From: Verrucomicrobiota bacterium
GTDB lineage: Bacteria > Verrucomicrobiota > Verrucomicrobiia > Limisphaerales > JADLHS01
Direction: 5' to 3'
Assembly (NCBI GenBank): GCA_029573725.1
Contig: JAKQDQ010000181.1
Location: forward strand, 62,001-126,000
DNA length: 64,000 nt
Each line of letters begins with the position of its first letter. Position 1 is the stretch's first letter. This document shows, in pieces, positions 58,687 through 64,000 of the stretch. The position numbers and the translations under genes are program-made. The notes below the pieces were generated by a model. The model had not been told where the DNA came from. It worked only from the letters and a program-made list of their open reading frames with translations, and made no database searches.

Positions 58687-59994
58687 ATGGCTGCCGCCGC
58701 ACCAACGTCCGAAAAAAAACCTTCCGCCGCCGCAACGGGTGATTTTTTCCAACAAAGCGGTTGGCTGATGCTGGCCAACATCCTCGGCGGAATCCTGTCG
58801 CTGGGGGTGCATCTGCTCAACAAGCGCATCCCCGCCGCGGAGTATAGCATTTTTGGCACGTTGTTGATGGTGACGGCGTTTCTGCCGACACTGCCGCTGC
58901 AAATGGTGTTTGCGCAGCAGACCGCGAGCGCGCTGGCCCTGGGGCGGCAACGCCAGCTGGCGGCCACCATCCGGCGGGTCAGTGCGGGAATCATCGGGGT
59001 CTGGCTGCTGCTGGCGCTGGTGGTGTTGGGGCTGCACGGTTTCATCCGGCGCGTGTGGGAACTGGCGAGCGTCTGGCCGCTGGTGGCGACGTTGCTCGCG
59101 GTGTTGATGGCTTTATTGGCCCCGCTTTACACGGGGGTGTTGCAGGGCAAACAGGATTTTTTCTGGATGGGCTGGTCAGCCGTGGTCGCCGCGTTGGGGC
59201 GCATCGGCGCTGCCGCCGTGTTGGTCCTGGCGTTTGCGGGCGGGGCAACGGGGATGCTGTGGGGCGTGTTTTTGGGCGTGAGTTGCGGACTGGCCATCGC
59301 CCTGTGGCGGTCGCGGGAATTATGGCTGCTGCCGGGAGAAACGCTGGCGGGACATCAGCTCTGGCGCCAGGTGGGCCCGTTGATTCTCGGATTTGGTGTG
59401 TGTCAATTCATGTTCACAACGGATACGATGTATGCGAAGGCGTTTTTTCCCGGTGCGGAGATGAAGCAATACGTGGCGGCGGGCACATTGGCGCGGGCGT
59501 TGTTGTGGCTGGTGTTGCCGCTGGCGGCGGTCATGTTTCCGAAACTGGTCCACAGCAGCGCCAGATCGGAACACTCCAATCTCTTCGGCATCGTCCTCGC
59601 CGGGACGGCAATCCTGGCAATTGGCGGCGCCCTCGGGTTGTGGTGGGTCGGCCCGGTGGCGGTCAAAATCGTATATCAACCGGAGGATGTTCCAGGCACG
59701 GTGGCGTTGCTGCCCTGGTACGCCGGCGCGATGATCCCGCTGGCCCTGGCCAACGTCATGGCGAACGACCTGCTCGCCCGCTCGAAGTTCGCGGTGGTGC
59801 CGTGGATGGTGGCGGTGGCGCTGGGCTACGCCGTCGCCCTGCCGTTGATGCTGAAGCAGTTTCCGGGGCGGATGGAAGTCGTGCTGCAAACCCTGGCCGT
59901 CTTCAACACCCTGCTGTTTTTGGTTTGTGGCTGGTTCACCTGGCGGCGACCCGCCGCTACTCCCACTCAATCGTCCCCGGCGGCTTGCTGGTGA
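58687..59994 (+). CDS. Oligosaccharide flippase-like membrane protein (MATE/PST type)
   Basis: This is a 435-residue polytopic protein. About 12 helices can be traced, beginning [25 protein letters not shown] and running through [73 protein letters not shown] and [18 protein letters not shown]. The A-E-Y-S-I-F-G-T segment after helix 1 and the [12 protein letters not shown] region are usual in the polysaccharide transporter (PST) family, which moves lipid-linked sugars across the inner membrane. The last 38 bases overlap the end of convergent guaA. ATG at 58687. Confidence 0.82.
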   Translation: MAAAAPTSEKKPSAAATGDFFQQSGWLMLANILGGILSLGVHLLNKRIPAAEYSIFGTLLMVTAFLPTLPLQMVFAQQTASALALGRQRQLAATIRRVSAGIIGVWLLLALVVLGLHGFIRRVWELASVWPLVATLLAVLMALLAPLYTGVLQGKQDFFWMGWSAVVAALGRIGAAAVLVLAFAGGATGMLWGVFLGVSCGLAIALWRSRELWLLPGETLAGHQLWRQVGPLILGFGVCQFMFTTDTMYAKAFFPGAEMKQYVAAGTLARALLWLVLPLAAVMFPKLVHSSARSEHSNLFGIVLAGTAILAIGGALGLWWVGPVAVKIVYQPEDVPGTVALLPWYAGAMIPLALANVMANDLLARSKFAVVPWMVAVALGYAVALPLMLKQFPGRMEVVLQTLAVFNTLLFLVCGWFTWRRPAATPTQSSPAACW

Positions 59995-61498
59995 TGTCGA
60001 AGACGCAGCGGTTCACACCTTTCACTTCGTTGATGATGCGGCTGGCGAGTTTTTCCAGCAGGTCGTAAGGCAGCTTCACCCAGTCGGCGGTCATGCCGTC
60101 CTGCGATTCCACCGCGCGGATGGCGATGGTGTAATCATAGGTGCGTTCGTCGCCCATCACGCCGACGCTGCGCACGGGCAGCAACACGGCGAAGCTCTGC
60201 CAGATTTTGTAGTACCAACCGCCGGCCTTCATTTCCTCGACAACGATGGCGTCGGCGTTCCGTAGAATTTCACAGCGCGCCCGCGTCACTTCGCCCAAAA
60301 TCCGCACCGCCAGGCCCGGCCCGGGGAAGGGTTGTCGCCAGACGATTTCCCGGGGCAAGCCCAGCGCTTCACCGAGCAGCCGGACTTCGTCCTTGAAGAG
60401 GCATTTCAGCGGTTCGACCAGCTGGAATTGCATGCGCTTCGGCAGGCCGCCCACGTTGTGGTGGGACTTGATCAACGCTGCGGGATTGCCGGCGATGGGA
60501 ATGGATTCGATCACGTCGGGGTAGAGGGTGCCCTGGGCCAGGAATTTCGCGTGACCGGCGTGCCGCGTGGCGGCCTCAAACACCTCGATGAATGTCCGGC
60601 CGATGATCTTGCGTTTCCTTTCCGGATCGGTGACCCCCTTCAACCGCGCCAGGAAGGTGCCTGCAGCGTCTGCGTATTGCAATTTGATGTGGAAATGCCG
60701 GCCAAAGACCTGGCGCACCATTTCGGCTTCGCGCGCGCGCAGAAGGCCATTGTTCACGAAGATGCAGGTCAGCTGGGGGCCGATGGCCCGGTGCAACAAG
60801 GCCGCCGCCACGCTCGAATCCACGCCGCCACTCAGCCCCAGAATGACCCGCTGACTGCCGACCTGCTCCCGGATGGCGGCAACCGCTTGGTCGATGTAAT
60901 TGCGCATCGTCCAGGATTTGCCGCAACCACAAACGCGATGCACGAAATTGGCCAGGATGGCCCTACCGCGCGGGGTATGCACCACCTCCGGATGGAACTG
61001 CAGTCCGAAGCATTTCTGTGCGCGGTTCTCGATGGCGGCGAATTCCGAATTGGCAGTGGTCGCCACGCTTTTGAACCCGCGCGGCAGTCTCGTCAGCTTG
61101 TCGCCGTGGGAGTTCCAAACCTGCAGCGTTTTCGGCAGCCGCCAGAACAACGGACAGGCCGGATCGCGCACGGTCAGGGCGCTCTTGCCGTATTCCCGTT
61201 TGCGGCCCGGTTCCACCCGGCCGTCCTGAAAATGCGCCAGCAACTGCATGCCAAAACAAATGCCGAGGATGGGCACGCCCAGTTCGAAAATCCTCCGGTC
61301 CGGTTTCGGAGCGTGCCTCAGGTACACCGAGGCCGGACCGCCCGAAAGGATGAGGCCGCGGGGGTTGAGCCGCGCGATGTCAGCCGCCGGGGTGTGGTAG
61401 GGCAGGATCACCGAAAACACGTTGCACTCGCGGATGCGGCGGGCAATGACCTGCGTGTATTGCGAGCCAAAATCAAGGATGACAATTTGTTCAGTCAT
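59957..61498 (-). CDS. guaA: GMP synthase (glutamine-hydrolysing)
   Basis: This 513-residue enzyme converts XMP to GMP. The glutaminase domain has L-D-F-G-S-Q-Y-T-Q near the start, the nucleophile C81 in [12 protein letters not shown], and [12 protein letters not shown]. The ATP pyrophosphatase domain has [12 protein letters not shown]. The C-terminal dimerisation part has [37 protein letters not shown] and the ending [16 protein letters not shown] at 61498. It lies 57 bases behind pilT on the same strand. Length and motifs are normal. Confidence 0.96.
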   Translation of the reverse strand: MTEQIVILDFGSQYTQVIARRIRECNVFSVILPYHTPAADIARLNPRGLILSGGPASVYLRHAPKPDRRIFELGVPILGICFGMQLLAHFQDGRVEPGRKREYGKSALTVRDPACPLFWRLPKTLQVWNSHGDKLTRLPRGFKSVATTANSEFAAIENRAQKCFGLQFHPEVVHTPRGRAILANFVHRVCGCGKSWTMRNYIDQAVAAIREQVGSQRVILGLSGGVDSSVAAALLHRAIGPQLTCIFVNNGLLRAREAEMVRQVFGRHFHIKLQYADAAGTFLARLKGVTDPERKRKIIGRTFIEVFEAATRHAGHAKFLAQGTLYPDVIESIPIAGNPAALIKSHHNVGGLPKRMQFQLVEPLKCLFKDEVRLLGEALGLPREIVWRQPFPGPGLAVRILGEVTRARCEILRNADAIVVEEMKAGGWYYKIWQSFAVLLPVRSVGVMGDERTYDYTIAIRAVESQDGMTADWVKLPYDLLEKLASRIINEVKGVNRCVFDITSKPPGTIEWE

Positions 61499-61555
61499 AC
61501 AATCGGTGCCGGCGTCATTTCGAAGTGGTCATCTGGCCCGGGCAGAAGGGACGGA

Positions 61556-62644
61556 TCAGCCCAGAATGCGGCGGCCTTCGTCGAGGAAAATGCCCTTGAA
61601 GTTCATTTCGAGCGCCTGCGGGTTCGTGGCCTTGGCCAGCGCTTCCTTTTCTGAAACGATCCCGTCTTTGACGAGCTGAAACAGCGATTGATTGAAGTTC
61701 AGCATGCCGTCATCGGTGCCGGTTTCGATGGCGGCGGCGAGTTTGTCGAGGCGGTTTTCCTCGATCAATTTCTTGACGGTGGGCGTGTTGATCATGATTT
61801 CCAGGGCGGGCGTCATCCGTCCGGCGAGGGTCGGGACCATGCGCTGGCACACCACCGCCTGGAAGGTGCTGGCGAGCTGGCGGCGAATTTGTTCGCGCTC
61901 GGAAGCTTCGAAGAAGTCCAGCACGCGGGTGACGGATTGCGGTGCGTTGGTCGTGTGCAGCGTCGAGAGCACCAGGTGGCCGGTGTCCGCCGCGCTCATG
62001 GCGGCCGAAAAGCTGATGCTGTCCCGCATTTCCCCGATCATGATGATGTCCGGATCCTGCCGCAGCACGTGCTTCAGCGCGTGGTGGAACGAGAGGGTGT
62101 CGAGCCCGACCTCGCGCTGCTCGATCACGGACTGGTTGTCCTCGAAGACGAATTCGATCGGGTCCTCCAGCGTGACGATGTGTTTTTTGAAGTTGGCGTT
62201 GATGTGCTCGATCATCGCCGCCAGGGTGGTGGACTTGCCGCTTCCGGTGGCGCCGGCCACGAGCACAATGCCGCGCGGCGATTCCGCGATCTGCTTGAGC
62301 TGCGGCAGCAGTCCGAGTTCTTCAAAGCTCGGCACCTGCGTTTTGACGTAGCGCATCGCGAGACACCACTGGCCGCGCTGCTGGAACAGGTTCGTCCGGA
62401 AGCGTCCCACCTCCGGCACGAAATAGGAAAAGTCCACTTCCCGCTCCTCCTCGAGTTTCTTTTTCAGGTGCGCGGGCGTGATGGCGGTCACCACTTTGTT
62501 CATCCATTCCGCGGAGGGATTGGGGCATTCGATCGCAATCAATTCCCGGTTGATCCGAAAAATCACGGGTGTGTTGATTTTGAGATGCACGTCCGAGGCA
62601 TGCCCGTCCACGGCCGTTTTCAAAATTTTGTAGAACAATTCCAT
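61556..62644 (-). CDS. pilT: Type IV pilus retraction ATPase PilT-like
   Basis: This 362-residue hexameric secretion-type ATPase matches PilT. The N-domain reads HASDVHLKINTPVIFRINRE, Walker A is G-A-T-G-S-G-K-S-T (131-139), the Asp box is HIVTLEDPIEFVF, Walker B is D-P-D-I-I-M-I-G-E-M-R-D, and the His box is TGHLVLSTLHTTNA. The PilT-specific A-I-R-N-L-I-R-E motif is not clearly seen; at the equivalent place there are AVVCQRMVPTLAGRM and NTPTVKKLIEENRLDK, which are typical of PilT/PilU paralogues. It powers pilus retraction or a related function. It is preceded by a PilZ-like gene and followed by guaA, all minus strand. ATG at 62644. Confidence 0.9.
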   Translation of the reverse strand: MELFYKILKTAVDGHASDVHLKINTPVIFRINRELIAIECPNPSAEWMNKVVTAITPAHLKKKLEEEREVDFSYFVPEVGRFRTNLFQQRGQWCLAMRYVKTQVPSFEELGLLPQLKQIAESPRGIVLVAGATGSGKSTTLAAMIEHINANFKKHIVTLEDPIEFVFEDNQSVIEQREVGLDTLSFHHALKHVLRQDPDIIMIGEMRDSISFSAAMSAADTGHLVLSTLHTTNAPQSVTRVLDFFEASEREQIRRQLASTFQAVVCQRMVPTLAGRMTPALEIMINTPTVKKLIEENRLDKLAAAIETGTDDGMLNFNQSLFQLVKDGIVSEKEALAKATNPQALEMNFKGIFLDEGRRILG

Positions 62645-62839
62645 GGGCCGAGGCTAGCAGAGCGACGACAAAACACCATCCCGGAAAAATGCGAAGTCAC
62701 CGCCAGCGGCGGCGGATCCGGTTTCGCCGGAGGGCGGCTGGATCGCCCGGCTTGCGACCCGCACGGTCCAGGAGCCGGTGATGGGGCTGTGTTTTCCGCC
62801 GGCAGGCGGAAGCAAAACCCGGGCGGGGCTCCCGGGGGG

Positions 62840-63169
62840 TTATTCCGGGTGGATGCAGCTCATGTGCTGCAGTTGCGCCTCCGCCTGTGGAGACAGGCTC
62901 GTGAACACCATGGAAACATGATAGCCTTCATGCTTGTTGCCCACGCAATCCACGACGACACCGGTGCAGTTAATGGGGGTCTGGTCCGTGGGAGAGACGA
63001 GCGAAACCGTCATTTCTACCCAGTTCGGGAAGGCGGTTGCGCTGCGGAATTCGATGCCGTTCTTGTGGATGACCACCGCATCGGGCGACAGGCTCAGGCT
63101 GATCTGCCGGGAGTTGACGGTGACGGGTTGTTCGGCGGCGGTTTGATGGCTGAATTTTCTCGCACTCAT
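62840..63169 (-). CDS. PilZ-like domain protein
   Basis: This is a 109-residue protein with a likely PilZ beta-barrel: PVTVNSRQISLSLSPDAVVI, WVEMTVSLVSPTDQTPINCT, GVVVDCVGNKHEGYHVSMVF and TSLSPQAEAQLQHM. The ending fits PilZ. The N-terminal R-x-x-x-R and D/N-x-S-x-x-G motifs that bind cyclic-di-GMP are not visible, so it may be a non-binding PilZ adaptor. It is 195 bases upstream of pilT on the same strand and divergent from the metallo-hydrolase. ATG at 63169. Confidence 0.55.
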   Translation of the reverse strand: MSARKFSHQTAAEQPVTVNSRQISLSLSPDAVVIHKNGIEFRSATAFPNWVEMTVSLVSPTDQTPINCTGVVVDCVGNKHEGYHVSMVFTSLSPQAEAQLQHMSCIHPE

Positions 63170-63273
63170 TTTATCTCAGACGCGGGAACCTAACATATTC
63201 ACCAGACGCGTCAAATTGTGGCCCTCGTAAAATAGTACGGACGGGTGGGCGACGGAAAATTAGCTGGCCTGCG

Positions 63274-63290
63274 GTGACGGATTCCGTCAC
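63274..63290 (+). other. Hairpin in the leader of the metallo-hydrolase gene
   Basis: GTGACGG (63274-63280), loop ATT, CCGTCAC (63284-63290) form a perfect 7-base stem. Fifteen bases later there is a T6 run that ends at the ATG (63306-63311). The stem and T-run are too far apart for a standard intrinsic terminator, but an attenuator-like or operator role is possible. Confidence 0.35.
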
Positions 63291-63311
63291 GTTGGCCGCC
63301 GGGGCTTTTTT

Positions 63312-64000
63312 ATGCGTGTTGCCAATTTGAATCCGGATGCCGACATTGGGGCGAGTTCCTGGTTTGTCGAAATTGAAGACCACCGCATTTTGCTGGACGC
63401 CGGCATGCACCCCAAGCGCGAGGGCCGCGACGCGATTCCGCTGTATCGGCTGATCGGTCGCCACGATGTCGAAGCGGTGGCGATTTCCCATTGCCATCAC
63501 GATCATGTCGGCACGCTGCCCCTGGCCTTGCGCCAGTTTCCCAAAGCGCACGTCATTCTGCCCAAGCAGAGCTATTTCATTGTGGAACGGGTGCTCCATA
63601 ATTCCGTGAACGTGATGACGCGCCAGCGCGAGGAACTCGGCATCAAGGATTATCCGCTCTACACGCACGACGAGGTGGATGAGCTGGCGCCGCGGTTCCA
63701 GGGGTTTCGTTACAACCGGGAAATCGAATGGGCGGCCTGGGAAAAGGCCAAGGCCGGATTTTTCTCGCCGGAACTGGAATTTTATGACGCCGGTCACACC
63801 CTGGGCTCGGCGGGCATCATGCTGCGCGGTCAGAGACAGACGTTGTTTTACACGGGGGATGTTTGTTTCCACGACCAAACCCTTCTGCGCGCCGCCAACT
63901 TCGACGGCGTGGAAGCCGAGGTGCTGATCTTGGAAACCACCCGGGGGGATCGCCCGGTGGCAACCGGCACCACCCGGGCCACCGAAGTGGATCGTCTGGT
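63312..64000 (+). CDS. Metallo-beta-lactamase-fold hydrolase, beta-CASP RNase type (truncated by window end)
   Basis: About 229 codons are visible before the right edge. The signature S-H60-C-H62-H-D64-H65-V-G-T is the Zn-binding motif of MBL-fold enzymes, followed by AHVILPKQSYFIVERVLHNS. H-T-L-G-S-A-G-I (around 163-170), YTGDVCFHDQ and VEVLILETTRGDR match the YSH1/RNase J-like beta-CASP group annotated as MBL-fold RNA-specificity proteins. ATG at 63312. The C-terminal beta-CASP and RMMBL parts lie beyond 64000, so the class is likely rather than certain. Confidence 0.8.
   Translation, partial: MRVANLNPDADIGASSWFVEIEDHRILLDAGMHPKREGRDAIPLYRLIGRHDVEAVAISHCHHDHVGTLPLALRQFPKAHVILPKQSYFIVERVLHNSVNVMTRQREELGIKDYPLYTHDEVDELAPRFQGFRYNREIEWAAWEKAKAGFFSPELEFYDAGHTLGSAGIMLRGQRQTLFYTGDVCFHDQTLLRAANFDGVEAEVLILETTRGDRPVATGTTRATEVDRL

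Noticed and set aside
59957-59994. Overlap of the flippase and guaA 3' ends as a sign of mis-assembly
   Set aside because: Convergent genes commonly share a few dozen bases at their ends; guaA ends with the expected K-P-P-G-T-I-E-W-E and the flippase tail is simply extended.
1-64000. CRISPR array, tRNA, rRNA, insertion sequence, integrase or phage genes
   Set aside because: I looked for regularly spaced repeats, cloverleaf-like segments, transposase DDE or integrase text and attachment-site duplications and saw none. A tool search (tRNAscan, Infernal) would be decisive for small RNAs.

Overview
The window is GC-rich (about 60-63% over most of its length) and reads as a chromosomal segment of a Verrucomicrobiota bacterium, probably of the Pedosphaera/Limisphaerales type. 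The pointers are a PVC-type membrane-bound dehydrogenase carrying a C-terminal haem-binding cytochrome, many secreted glycosidases with Tat or Sec signals, futalosine-pathway MqnE, outer-membrane and lipoprotein genes of a Gram-negative envelope, and paralogous secreted proteins with WTTLTN-type repeats. No phylogenetic computation was possible, so this is inference. No rRNA, tRNA, CRISPR array, insertion sequence or phage gene was seen.

Region 1 (about 260-21600) is a polysaccharide-utilisation-like accessory locus. On the plus strand lie a sulfatase, a large Tat-exported protein with a GH42-like layout, a jelly-roll/beta-propeller/HEAT/cytochrome c dehydrogenase and a cupin sugar-isomerase-like protein. 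On the minus strand lie a nine-haem cytochrome c fused to a b561-type membrane domain, an 882-residue CBM-bearing glycosidase-like protein, a decayed SGNH-hydrolase relic, a GH106 rhamnosidase, a DUF4038/GH140-like glycosidase and a SUMF1-fold protein. The dehydrogenase and the GH106 enzyme carry recognisably the same jelly-roll module. The locus therefore looks like surface or periplasmic dismantling of a rhamnose-containing, possibly sulfated glycan, with sugar oxidation feeding a cytochrome chain.

Region 2 (21846-37037) mixes transport and housekeeping: an OPT peptide transporter, a dienelactone hydrolase, rsmD, 2-oxoadipate dioxygenase/decarboxylase (hglS/ydcJ family) with an extra insert, and mqnE, which holds two in-frame palindromic elements. 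These are followed by a frameshifted low-GC membrane-protein gene, a GH5 glycosidase, a class V aminotransferase, alaS with an AT-richer insert, an outer-membrane beta-barrel and tadA.

Region 3 (37247-46932, all plus strand) holds single-chain pyruvate carboxylase, a conserved 478-residue protein of unknown function, a GT39-like membrane glycosyltransferase, a large orphan lipoprotein and a GspC/PilP-like secreted protein.

Region 4 (47183-56503) consists of two divergent runs that start only 19 bases apart near 52710. The minus run is DUF6580, YfcE-type phosphodiesterase, tRNA1(Val) methyltransferase-like protein, sugar dehydrogenase, phospholipase A and argG. The plus run is a RluA-type pseudouridine synthase, dimeric dUTPase, a STAS/SpoIIAA-like protein, hypoxanthine phosphoribosyltransferase and a NupC nucleoside transporter, which together look like a nucleotide-salvage group.

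Region 5 (56586-64000) carries a GT2 glycosyltransferase, an M20 peptidase, a polysaccharide flippase, guaA, pilT, a PilZ-like protein and, running off the right edge, a beta-CASP-type metallo-beta-lactamase-fold nuclease or hydrolase.
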